This document shows positions 11,461-23,900 of a stretch of 64,000 nt of DNA, one piece after another. Within the stretch, counting starts at the first letter, position 1. Each line of letters starts with the position of its first letter. The notes below the pieces were generated by a model. It saw nothing but the letters and a program-made list of their open reading frames with translations, had not been told where the DNA came from and made no database searches. This DNA is from Monosporascus cannonballus. Taxonomy: Eukaryota; Ascomycota; Sordariomycetes; Xylariales. Location: assembly GCA_004154925.1 (NCBI GenBank), contig QJNS01000151.1, positions 62,001 through 126,000 on the forward strand. The letters are read 5' to 3'. The translations under genes and the position numbers were made by a program.

Positions 11461-12975
11461 ATTAACTATTTAACCATTGGCGTTTAAATATATAAGGCTT
11501 ATTTATTATAACTTATAATAAACTCTACAAATAGGTTTCTAATTAAAATAACGCACATATTTATAAAGATTAAGGGCCTGACTAATTATTACATTTTGCT
11601 TCGAACTTTATATAATATATTACACTAGTAATACATCTCGATTTTAACAAAAGCAACGGATATATAATTATTAAAAATAAAATAATAGAAAATACGAAAA
11701 TAACATAGCTATTAGCTTTTAATAAAAGCCTTATTTTATTAATATAAAATATTTATATTACGAAGTTAAGCAATTAAAGTAAAGAGTTTATCGAAATACA
11801 AAAATTTGTAAAAAATAATAAAAATATAAATAATATATAAAGTCTATATTTATATTAATTAAACTATTGTATAAAAGTTAGGTTTCTATATAATCTATGT
11901 TTCAATGCTTAATAATTTATTATTTTATTATTAATTAAGATATATTGCGCGTGTTAGTAAATGTCTGTATTTATAACTAGAGTAATATATTAGATAGAGG
12001 TTTATATTAAGTTATACGGTTTATATTAACAATCGTATTCTAAGATTTTAAATAGTAAAAAGATTATATACGTTTAATAAAAGTAAAGATGTTATAAAAA
12101 GAAGGCTGTATTGTAAGCTAATAGTATAAAAAAGATACATTAGTCGCAAATATATTTATATTTTTGAATATTGTGAATTTGATATAATATATTTAGCTAC
12201 CTTATTAGCTTACCTTAGTGAATTTAGTAATTTAGAATATTAGTCTATTAATTATAATATAATAATTCCTAAGGTAATTTGTTTCATTTTAAGCTTATTT
12301 ATTTTATTATTCCGGTTGTATTTTTATATCTATTTGACGATAAATATAATATAATTTTCTCATCTTTAGCTTTTACTTTATTCATGTTTTTTACCAAGTG
12401 TTGGTTTTTTTCGTAAAATAAGATATTTAATTATATTGTAAAATATTAGTTTTTATCAAATAAGATAGGCTTAAGTTTATATAATTTTATTAAAACAATT
12501 CGAAATTACATGGTGTTTTTTTAAAAAAAAAGATAAGTATTAAATAGTAGAAAATCTTAAATAACATAAAATGGGCGTTTTTATCGTAATAATAAATCAT
12601 TATATTTCGAAGACTTATTATTTAAAAAAAGAAATTCTTATCGTAAAGCAAGTTTTACAGAATTATTAGCTCGTTTAACTCGAATACACTGGTAGCGTTA
12701 ATAATATCAAGTCAGAAAATTAAACTTATTTATCTCACTGTTAAATTTCAACCGAGTAAAACTTTTTTAACCTTTAAATATTAAAGTTAATATAGATTTA
12801 AGAATTCGGCGAGAAGATTTCATCAATTAAGATATTATCACGTAGAATTTTATTTTTTATAGCGTTACTAAGTGGTCTTTTTAAACAATTTCGACGTTAT
12901 TAGTAAAAACGTTTTAAAAATGTTAGATGCTTATCAAGTTTTTAGCGGTCTTTTTTGAAGTGCTTTTAGGGTTTA
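11461..12975. other. AT-rich RIP-type desert, no gene
   Basis: Very AT-rich with stops in all frames; remaining C is mostly in CpG. No protein motif could be read on either strand. Probably old transposon remains. Confidence 0.5.
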
Positions 12976-13385
12976 TGTTATGACCTAGCGGTCTTGGCTT
13001 CCTTACGGACTGTCGAGCCCACGAAAAAGACAAAACCCGACCGCTGCCAAGATATCACGTAACCAGCTCAAAAGTCTCAAGGTGCTAAGCACCTTAAGCC
13101 CCTTAAGCCGGCAAAAGAGTTTAAAGGGCTTAACGGGCTCAAGGGTTTAAGCCACTTAAGCACCTTAAGCTAGAACAAAGATATATACGCTCATTATTTG
13201 CATAATCTAGATAACTTTAACTTGTAACACTTATTAATACCAATCGCTTATAATACGATTTTTACGCCTTTGGTATCAAAAAACGTAACTAAATTACCTT
13301 ATTGCTACAAAGTTCTACGATACTCCTGCCAACATAAACCCGTACAACTAAGGTTTAATAGTTGGTTAAACCCTTAACCGTCACA
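12976..13385 (+). repeat. Solo LTR (410 bp) of the chromovirus family, target duplication GTTTA
   Basis: Begins TGTTATGACCTAGCGG and ends TTAACCGTCACA, with 5-bp direct repeats GTTTA at 12971-12975 and 13386-13390. The last ~75 bp match the chromovirus LTRs at 31.5 and 37.9 kb; the 5' half is a divergent subfamily with several CTTAAGC-type tandem motifs between 13080 and 13170. G+C is nearly normal while both flanks are RIP-damaged, so this is a younger or RIP-spared insertion. Solo LTRs come from recombination between the two LTRs of a full element. Confidence 0.85.
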
Positions 13386-16300
13386 GTTTAAGTAATATTT
13401 CTTATTTACTTATATTCTAAATAAGTTTATTTCCTTTACGCATATTAAAAATCTTTTTTAATCTCGTATAACAATGTTATTATTTTTTGTTTTATCTTAT
13501 ATTTTATATTTACTTCGATTATTTATACTAATATTTTAAATATAGAAATATAATAAATTAAAGAGATATTTATATAGAGCAAATGCTTTAATAATTGTCT
13601 AACCTTTAATTCTTATATTTTTTGTAAATTTTGTGTTCTTTTACGATTTTATATAATTTAATATTTCTAATTTAAAGTTTATAATTTAATCGCTTGTTTT
13701 TAAAAATTTATAAAAGAGATACAGATTATTGCCTTTTTTCAAAGATTAACCTTTTTATTATATTATAAGATAATAGGTAGAGATGTAAAATAATAGGCGA
13801 ATTATTATAAACTATTTTAAAAAGTAAGTAAATAAACAGACTTCTATTTAGGTTATACGTATAATGCCTAGGCATAGAGTTTTGTAGCTGTTTTTATAGG
13901 CACGGTCGGCGACTAGTCGTCGAGTGTTTGTCGTGCGCCTATTTTCTTACAGATATCCTTTTAAGATTTATTTTTATTTTTTTAATAAAGTAAAAGTTAC
14001 CTTAAACAGCTCTAAGTATTTTTATAAATTTGCAACGTAAATACGAAATAAACCGTTATTAAATTAAAGCTAAAGCTCTTGTAATAATACATATTATAGC
14101 CGATATATATTATAAATACAATTTTAATATACTTATTTTATTCGTTTTAAATTTAATATTATAAGTATAATTTTAAAATTCAATTAGCTTTTTTCATTTT
14201 ATAAAATGATAATTTATCTATATCTTATAATTTATATCTAGATTGATTTACGTAATTCGACCTTGTTAAATTCTAACTATAAAAGTTAGAATTTTATTTA
14301 TGCCAGTTTATAAAGCACTATCAACATATTAACATTATTTTTAAGTAAAATATATGTTTTTATGTTATATATATGTCTTTATTGTATAATAAAAAATAAA
14401 AAAGTTTTTATAAATGTTTTCACAACTGCGAAAATATTGTTATAATACTTACTCGTAACTAAGTTTATTAATAGTTATAGATTAAAAATACAAAGTAATT
14501 AAATCATATAATCCTTTTATGACTAATAATTATTGTAGTTTTTAACAGATTTATAAATATAAAAATTTACTTTAATATATATATCGTATTATTTTTAACT
14601 TTAACAAGTTAGTTAAATTTTTTAAAAATATAAGAATTTTTTATAATTACTTTAAAGTTTTATAGATCTTTAAATATCGTTATTATTAAGATTTATTTAA
14701 ATATTACATTAGATTTAAAAATGTCGATTTTAATTAATGCGGATTAAGCTTATTATAATACAACTAAAAATGATTCAGATATAACAAGAGAAACGAATAT
14801 ATTAATAATGTTATACATTTTAACATAAATGTATCTAAAAGCATGACGAGAGATGTCATGCCTGAGATTGAATATACGACGAAAAAAACTCCTTAATATA
14901 TATGTGAAACGCGGATCAACTAATCAGCCGAGTCCGGGTATAAGTGTAATAACCCAATCCCATTTTAATATAGTAATAAATTCTACTAATACTTTAAAAT
15001 CTGGGAGCTTTTGAGTTTTTTATTTTTAACGAAATTCGTTTTTTTATTTTTTAAATATTTTTCTTTTGTAGGATACAGTGCTATTATTTAAGTATCTAGC
15101 TATATGTGTGCTGACATCTCATTTACTATATACATATACGTCTAATACTATAATAAAACAGAAGAATATGTTTAAAAATCGTACTTATAGACGTATGCGA
15201 TAAAAAGCTAGTATAAGGGTTAAAATAAAATAATAAATATATCATTAAGTACTCGATAAATTTAATCAGTTTAAGCGTCGTTAAGAACTCTATTATCGCT
15301 AACAAAATAGAAATCGAATCTTTAAATAGTCTATGCCCTAGGATAGCGGTCTAAAATAAGTTATTTTAAGCTAAATTCGCCCCAGCTGTCTTTTATACAC
15401 TGTAGATTCCTTGAGCCTGCTCCGTCGAAGTGTGACATCTCAGTTTACAATAACTAAAATATTAAAACGAACTTGAATTTATAAATTCCTATTTAATTTA
15501 GAAAGTTCGTTGAACTTTTAAATAAATCCACGCTTAAAACGTTATTTATTTTATTATATTTCAATATTAAAACCATATTTCGAATTATATATATAATATT
15601 CAACTTTTACTCAAATCTTTTAATATACTTTAATAATTTTATAATTAATAACCGATATATATTTACTAATTTCGCGAAGGTTTACACTGTTTTAAATTTA
15701 ATAAAACTTAATATTATAAAATATCAGTTATTTAAGCAATTTCTCTTATATACATTTTATTAATTAATATAAAATTAAAGATTAATTCGACAGTGGTATT
15801 TTTAAAAGTAAAAACTTTTAATATATTTTAATTATATTTTAGCTTTTAAAATAAGAATTTAAAAACTCTTCTTTTCTGATTATAGTAAAGTATTTTGGTT
15901 CTGTAGAATTATATTTAGAGTTAAAAAGAATTTAAAAAAATGAGAACAAACGAAAAGCTTAAACACATAAGCTAGAGAAAGAAAATTGTGCTTAAAAAGA
16001 GATAGAAGTTTTATTATGAAATGTTAGAAAGATTTAAGCCTTATAAAAATAAGAGAATTTAATATTACTAAAATTAAAAAACTATATTGTAATTACACTA
16101 GCTTTATTCGATTTATATACCTGTATTGGAGTATTATTTTTTTCTGACGAGTATTATAAAATCAGAAATATGTAAGATAACATATTAATTATTCTTAAAA
16201 AGTATAATAGGTTTAAGATATAACAGAATTTCTAATTTAGTTAACAACGTGCTTTAAATTCTATTACGACTACTTATAAGAAAATATTTAAATATATATA

Positions 16301-16795
16301 TATATATTATAAGTTCTTTCGAAATTGTTATAGTTCGAATTGATTTTTAAGAAATACTTAAAATAATTTCGTAAAATTTGGTAATATATCTAATTACATC
16401 TTTAATAGTTATAAAATTTGAAAGCTAAAGAGTAACTATATTTAAAATATGTACAAAGATATATAATAATATCATTATATTTATTATATTAGTCGACTTT
16501 AAAATACGTATTTTTAAAAGCTAAAGTATACAATCTACTTTAAATAGAAAAATAATTAATGAGTTATTATATTTAAATATACTAGGTATAATATTTACTA
16601 TGTAAAATTATATTATGTAATATTCTTCTATATATTTATCTCGATTTAAAAAAGACGACTTTAACTTAGACCTATTTTATATTTTTTCATTTATTAATAT
16701 AACGCCTTAAATTTTAACTGACTATTAAATTTAAGTTATACGGTTTATATTAATTATTATAGCGTAAGAAACTAAATAATAAAGTAATTACAAGT
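13386..16795. other. AT-rich RIP-type desert with short repeat fragments
   Basis: No gene. Within it, 14845-14965 carries a small hairpin (GCATGAC ... GTCATGC) followed by 'ATCAACTAATCAGCCGAGTC' and 'TATAAGTGTAA', a block repeated near 18920-18960. The phrase GACATCTCATTTAC at ~15113 returns as GACATCTCAGTTTAC at ~15432. These look like transposon ends but no complete element could be delimited. Confidence 0.4.
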
Positions 16796-17156
16796 TGTTA
16801 TAATCTGACAGACTACGACCGTTAGGAACGGTCTTTAACAGGTCTAGAAATGGTATAGCGGATCAGGATCATGATATAGATCTAAAGTGAGTTAAAAAAT
16901 TCAAGAAAAATCTATATAACTACACGATATAGATCCGGAATAATCTAAAAAATTAAGAAAAGCTTATGAATAATATATACTCTCGTTATTTTTATAATAT
17001 AAATAATATCAGCTTAAAACATAACTTCGTTATCTAAGATATTTTTAATATTATAAGACGTAACTGATCATATATTGCTCAGATTGCTACTATAGTTGTG
17101 CTAACATAAACTCGTCGACTTAGATTTAATAATTAGTTAAATCTCTAGCTGTTATA
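16796..17156 (+). repeat. RIP-damaged solo LTR of the chromovirus family
   Basis: Begins TGTTATAATCTGACAGACTA and ends TAGCTGTTATA, aligning end to end with the LTR at 31517-31902 (TGTTACGACCTGACAAGCC ... TAGCCGTCACA) with many C-to-T and G-to-A differences. Length about 361 bp. The flanking 5-mers CAAGT and CTAAT agree at only three positions, so the target duplication is uncertain or eroded. Confidence 0.7.
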
Positions 17157-18610
17157 CTAATTGCGTCTCGTAATAATATAATATATTTTACGTAACAATG
17201 TTATAATATAAATCGAAATTATTTAAACTTATAAAATTACCATCTTATCTATTCTTTTACGGCTTACTAATTTGTTTTCAGTAAGTTGTTCATTTATTAC
17301 GTGACCTGACTTCATAAATTTCTTAGTATTTTATTCTTAAAAATGTTTTAAAAAATATTATAACTTAAAAGGCCGTAATAATTAAATTATCTTCTAACGA
17401 ATTTTAAACCGAATTAACCGTTTAATAACTTTTTAAAAATGGTAAAAAATGTGTTGTATTGTTCTTTTCACGACGAACTAATACTTTAATTTAAAAAGAA
17501 CTAAATATAAATCGTGAACCTAAATTCTTTGAAAAATTATTAATTATATTATCATCGACGATCGCACGATATTTACGAGCTATTTAAATCATTTTAAAAC
17601 ATTAAATAGAGAAATAAATTTAAATAATAAATGTTATAAGAATAAAACTAAAGTTTTAAAAAAGTTAATAGGATTTCGAAAAGTTATAAAGAACTTAATC
17701 TAATACAAAAATTTTTAATTATAAAAAAAGGCATTTATAAAAGTAAACGACATTTTTTAACTAAAAAATTCTAACATTAGATATCTTTTCTAAATTTAAA
17801 TAAATGTAGAAAATGCTAAGAAAATTTATATAGCGAAAGAATACAAAAGAAATTAGCATTACTTTTATTTAATAAAGTCTACTATCATCACATGCAGTTA
17901 ATGTTTTTTAAAAAAATAATTTACAATACGAAAAAAGCCTTAATTATCAAATTATTATCTTAAAATACATAAATATTACTTTTTAAAAAATGATATTTTT
18001 ATTAAATTTTAATATATCCAGTATTTTACCATGTAAAATTATATAATATATGATAACAAAGCTTATAAACGCTCTTAAATTTTATTTTAAAAGTTTTACT
18101 AACTTTAAATTGTAACAATATAATATATAAACATTATTTCTTTAAAAACAGGGCTTAATAAAAATATAATTTTTGTATTAAACCTAATATCTAAGTTATT
18201 TAAAAATTGAAGAGTATAATAACTTTTCATCTTCTTAAAATAAAGACGTGTTTATAAATTTGAATTAAAATTAAAAACTTTATGAAAAGGTTTTAAAAAT
18301 AAATTACTCTAACTTTTAATATTTATCTCGCTAATTTAAACGGAGCTTAAAGGCTATAACTTAACAATACGAATATTATGTATTTATATTATATACATCT
18401 TATTAAAACAGGTTCGAGGGATTTTGTCTACATTAATACAGAATCTTTATATATGCTATAATATATATTTAGCGAGATACGAAAGCGACTGCGAATATAT
18501 TTACAGTGTTAAATCTTTTAACAGCAGCGTGTTTAAAGCGTGAATAATAGTGATATCCTAGAGTTAAACTCATAGTGAAAAAGGACTTTTTAATATATAT
18601 AAGAGACCTG
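17157..18610. other. AT-rich RIP-type desert, no gene
   Basis: No readable protein motif and no repeat boundary recognised. Composition matches the other deserts. Confidence 0.45.
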
Positions 18611-18825
18611 GACTGTTACGGCCTAGTTCACCGTAGCAGCTCCAGTGTGTGTATGTTATAGTAAGCTAGCCCGTGCACTAGGTGGGGCAAGCCCACAGAG
18701 CTACTTCTAGTTCACCTAGCTTAGCAAGATTGTTTTGTTATTTTCCTTTTACTCTTCACCTTAGATTTTACACAGCAAATGGGAATCTACTTCGCTCAAG
18801 CTGAGCTCTAGGTGCCGTAACAGTC
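18611..18825. mobile_element. ~215-bp element with 12-bp perfect terminal inverted repeats
   Basis: GACTGTTACGGC at 18611-18622 is the exact reverse complement of GCCGTAACAGTC at 18814-18825. The block between is GC-normal inside an AT desert. Read from TGTTACGG to CCGTAACA it also fits a solo LTR. Flanking bases show no clear target duplication, so MITE and solo LTR remain equal options. Confidence 0.45.
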
Positions 18826-20499
18826 TATATATAGCTGTAACTATTAGCATGATTGCTACAATTTCGATCATTCTGCCGATGTTTTGCCCTAGTGGCGTGG
18901 CGGTATGATATAACCGTAATACGGACCTACTAATCAGTCGAGTTCCGTTATAAGTGTAACACTATACCTTATTTCATAATAAGATTTTATTTACATAGAT
19001 ACACCTTTTACAAGGTCTTCGTAATTTCTAATTTAGCTCAATTCGAAATTAGAGAAAAAATGAAAGAAGATTAACGAAAAAAGAAACAAAAATAATAATC
19101 GAAAACTACTAAATAAGCTACTATTAAAACCCGTATAAGAAAATGGTTTAAAAATATAACATTAATTAAAAATAAATACAACTTTACATGAATAAGGCCA
19201 TTTAATTTAAAAGTAAAAAGACTTAAATTTAAATATTAGGATAGTATAAATATAAAATTTAAGAAAGATAAAAACTAAATTATAACGCTAAATCAAACTT
19301 CCGACATAATATATTAATAAGATGTTTAACGCTATAATTAATAATAAAATAACCATTATTTTTTAATTGTTAATAACTAGCGAATATCGAAACATTTATA
19401 TATATTAATTACTATCCTAAATATATTAAAATTAAAAAAGACCTATTTTATAGATATAATAACACGGCTTTTCAGAATTTATAATATAAATATAACTGTA
19501 AATATTATTAATTATTATTGTATTCGAAGATATTAAGTATTTTATTTATTATACATATTATATCGTGTAAAGCCTTTCTATGTATTGTATATTAGACTAG
19601 AAAATAGGAGCTTGAACCTATATGTACCTTATATACAAAGTTGATGTAGGTTTAAATTTTATATTCCAGACTTAGTTAAATACATAAAACATTATAACAC
19701 GATGTATTTGCACGATAGATACTATATCTAGTATTTTAAAACATGATATCGGTATAATATTCACGGTTATATCGTAAATCCGCTCTTTATATAATAAAAA
19801 TATTACTATAAGTTTTTTATAAACTAATAAACTAAAAGTAATAAAAAAGATAAAATTAGTAACTACTATCTCTATATATAATATCTCGCTAACTATAAAA
19901 CTTTGCTTAAATATAATAATACCTGTATTTATTTCAGACGTTATAAAAATAAGCAACTGGTTTCCGATTTATTTCTAAAAGCTTTTACTAATATTTCTTA
20001 AATTTACCTAAATTTATTTTTAAAAAAAGACTAGATGTACAACTAGACCTAGTGTATTATTAAAAGAAATAAATTAATTCTTAATAGTATTAAATAATAT
20101 ATATAATAAGATTATAATTATAATTTAAAAACACTTTTTATTAATAAATAAATAGTTATATCTCCTATAACTTCGCAGAAAGGCTAGGTTTTTAAAATTA
20201 TATATAAGCTTTTTAACAACTAAAATTACGTTATTATAATTATTTAAGTTAATATATATATATCATTAAAAATTTGAAGCAGGTTAATAAAATATTTTAA
20301 TATTATTTTAACTGCGACTTTTTTTATTTAAAAAGCGATTACTTATAAACGATATATTTTCTTATTTAAAATACGCATAATTAATACTAACTACTTATTA
20401 TCTACATTTTTTAAAAATGGCTTTTGCTTTTATTAACGATAATGATATAAGATTAATAAATTTAATATATAAAATAAATCGATAAAACCAGTATTTATT
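18826..20499. other. AT-rich desert with dispersed repeat fragments
   Basis: 18920-18960 repeats the 'CTACTAATCAGTCGAGT' block seen at 14920. 19505-19760 contains a repeat ('ATTCGAAGATATTAAGTA', 'CACGATAGATACTATATCTA', 'TTATATTCCAGACTTAG') whose parts recur at 30850-30920, 38570-38660 and 39745-39840 in either orientation. The 94-codon minus-strand frame at 19956-19672 is a product of AT-rich composition. Confidence 0.45.
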
Positions 20500-20920
20500 T
20501 ATAACGAACCTGTTATATATCTACTTGGAGGTATAAGTAGTATCCGAAAATAGTCTTGATTTATAAGTAATAATAGGGCGAGAAATAGTTTATTAGTTTA
20601 TTTGTTAAAAAGACTTAAAGACTTTTTCAATAATAAAGAATAACTACCTCTAGCTATAGATTTAGATTAATAGTTAAGGAGTAAAACAAAGTGAATAGTT
20701 ATTTACATAGACAATTAACTTATTATATATTTATCTTATCTTCATTAGTCTCTGGAGTTTATAAGAAATTGTCCTTTATAGTTATTGAGAGTTTTTAGAT
20801 ATCTTTAGAAGAAAATAGAAATATCGAGAACTCCGAAGTTTACTCGATTAGGGTACGAGTCTTAATAAACTGGCTCGCCTAGCCTTTTTCGCGTTTGATA
20901 GAGTTTTCTTGGACGTAATA
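20500..20920 (-). repeat. LTR (left) of the 20.5-27.8 kb element
   Basis: About 421 bp, beginning TATAACGAACCTGTTATATA (the intact form at 11042 begins TGTAGCGAACC) and ending near GACGTAATA. It aligns through its length with 27177-27831 apart from that copy's insertion. Confidence 0.7.
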
Positions 20921-23900
20921 TTATTTCCCTTTTTTTAGAATTTTTGTTCTAAAGATTAGCAGATAAATTAATTTTACTTTTTTTTCTTTTTTTTCCACAT
21001 TGTAATATTGTTACCTATATCGGGCAGTCCTCGAAAACGTGCCAGAACTTTTATCGAAAGTCGTCGTAACTTTATTAAGTCTATTTCTGATTTGGTTTTG
21101 AAATTATACCGTGCACGCGTTATTTCGAAAAAATGTTTGCTTATAAGATACTAAAGTGTCGAAAAAGTTGTTAGAACTATTTATCAACTAATATCTAGAC
21201 CTGCAACAGAAACCATGTTTTATTTTCTTTCTTACAAAATATTAAAGCTAAAAAACTACGAATTAAACAAGAAAAGCGTTTAATAGTTTAATAGCTTTAA
21301 AAGATATCTAACAGTATTACCTATTTACATTGTTAGTTAGAATGATTACATTTTAAAAAGGTATTATTTATTTAAAAGAGCCTTAAAAATATAGATAAAT
21401 TAAAAAATTGAAAAAAGTAGAAACAAGTAACAGCGTATGGAAACGAAGCAAATACGGTTTGTTTTCGAGATTGACGTTATAGTAAAGGCGGACGTTTCTC
21501 TTAACTAAAGCGCCGTAAATTTAGATTTAAGTGAAGGACCATTATCGTCTATAACTTTAGCCGCGTTAAAGACGATAGGTCAGGATTTTGGCAATAGAAT
21601 GTCTTAACCAGATTCATCGCGTTCGTTAAACAGTTAAGTAATTTCTAAGTATTTTCTTCGTATAAGTATTCTTCTTATTTAATTAGGTACTAGATTCTAT
21701 TTTTAACTATTCTAAAATCTAGTATTTTTTTAATTTCGTATTCGTCGTTATACTTTTCAGATTCCAGGTTTTTCTCTAGCAGAACGTTTTTAGATAATAG
21801 TTTAAATAAGAAAACATGGATATATTTTCATAGTTTTCAACAATAATAATGAATAATTAGGTTTTTAAATAATTTTATTAATCTTAAATTGACTAAACGT
21901 TTTAAAATTAGGTTTATCGTTAAATTTCTCCGTTTTAATTTATAAGATGTTTAAAGTTAGATTTTATTTCTAGCGTAATAAATAAACCTTATCTTCTTTT
22001 AATAACATTAGTTCATTAATTTTTTTCTTATTATATTATTAAGCTATTTTTTATTAGAGGAATTATAAGTCGGTCCGGAGCCGAACTTAAATTATCCTAA
22101 TTTCTATTATCAGTATTTCTATTTTTAAAACAATTATAGTGATTTTGGGGGCTTTAATCATCGATTATTCTTGTCGTTATATATTTTCTTTTTGTATTTT
22201 AGACGTATGTCGCTATATAGGAAGATATACCTATATTTTCGGTAATGAATATGTTATAAGTTATAGTAATTGTAAAAGCTCTGCTTAATTATTTTGCTAT
22301 TAATAAATGTAACTTCGAAAATATTAATCTAAAATCTAATTAGATAGTTTTATTTAATTATTTCTTTAAGGATAATAGCCTGTCGAAAATTTGAGTTTAG
22401 TACTTATTTAAAAAAATTAATGTCAAACTTTAAAATAAAAAGTTGAACTTTATCGGAGATAATCTTTTCTAGTATCCTATACTTATTAAGATGATGTCTA
22501 ATAAAGGCATAAGCTATTTATTTTGCCGTTATATTTCTATTAAAAGATAAGAAGTACTTATACTTGATAAATTCGTTAATAATTACTTAGACTTCGTTAT
22601 ATTCGACTTTGATAACTAAGTCTTTAAATAAAGAAAAGCTAATAATAAATTCTCAAATTATGGTGTTCTAAACCTTATTAGAAATATCAGTAGATTATAA
22701 TAACCCGTAGAGCTTATAGCGTACTGCCTTGACTTTATTATAAATGTTATAATTTTTATAACTTTTTTAATTATCCGGTATAATTCCCAAAAATCATATC
22801 TTTTTTTATAATCGTTTAGTAATTTTAAATATTTTTTAATATTCGTATAATAAGTTTTTATAGAATTCTTTTACGAATTATTCCTATTAATTCCTAAGAA
22901 CATAAATTTTATTATAATGTAATAGCTAATTCTGTGGTTATAATCTTAATTACTGGATCTTTTTCTGTTTCTCCGTATCGTAGAAATTTTGAAACCTCGT
23001 TAATATATAGAAGTCGGCTTTTTTAGTATTTCACATAAATATATAGTGCTATTCTTATTATATTATAGTATTTTCATACTTTTTTTAAAGATTTTAAAAT
23101 ATTTATCTCTTTTACTTTCAAGAATATCGGTCTGCCTATTTTTTTAGTATAATATATCCTAATACTAAATCTTGATAAGAAAATTATCTAAATTTTATAT
23201 TATTTATTTAATTGTTATACTTTTATAAAGTCGATAATGTTTTTATAATTAAAGTAAGTATCGAAAGGTTTTTTATTTCTGTTAAGGAAAAGGTTTTATT
23301 TTTTAAAAGCGTTAATAATTACTAGTAATGTTTTGTTGTAAATCAGATATTTAAATTTTGCATCCCGAAATATTTTTACATAATATGCCACTAAATACTA
23401 TTATTATTATCATTTTATTATTCTACAACGACGCTTAAAGTATAATGTAAAGCCGTTATTTTTAGTTGTTTCTTTTTGTTTATATTAAGTAGTTATATTA
23501 TATATTTATTAATAATCATATATTTTAAACTTTAAAAGATCCTTTTTACCTTTTTCAAAATCTAAACCTTTTTTCAACATATATCATAGTAATATATATG
23601 GTTAATAATTTAATTATATTTCTATATCTTTTAATGAGATTACATACGCAACTCGTAAATTGTAAGATCTGTTAAATATTTACAACGATCGCCTTATTGG
23701 AAATAGACCAGTTCTTAATTGTTTTTAGCATAGAGCGTTAGACCTAGATTTATTCAAAGGTGATAGTAAATCTGTAAAAGTTAAGTTTTTAAGTGTGCTA
23801 TAGATTTTTTCGAGTTTATTAAAAAGTTCGCTTTTTAGAGTTTTAAATATTTAAACGATATATTTATTATATTTCTTTAAGATTTCCCTCAAATAAAAAT

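Noticed and set aside
19672..19956. 94-codon minus-strand membrane-like frame
   Set aside because: AT-rich desert, no start context, overlaps a dispersed repeat.
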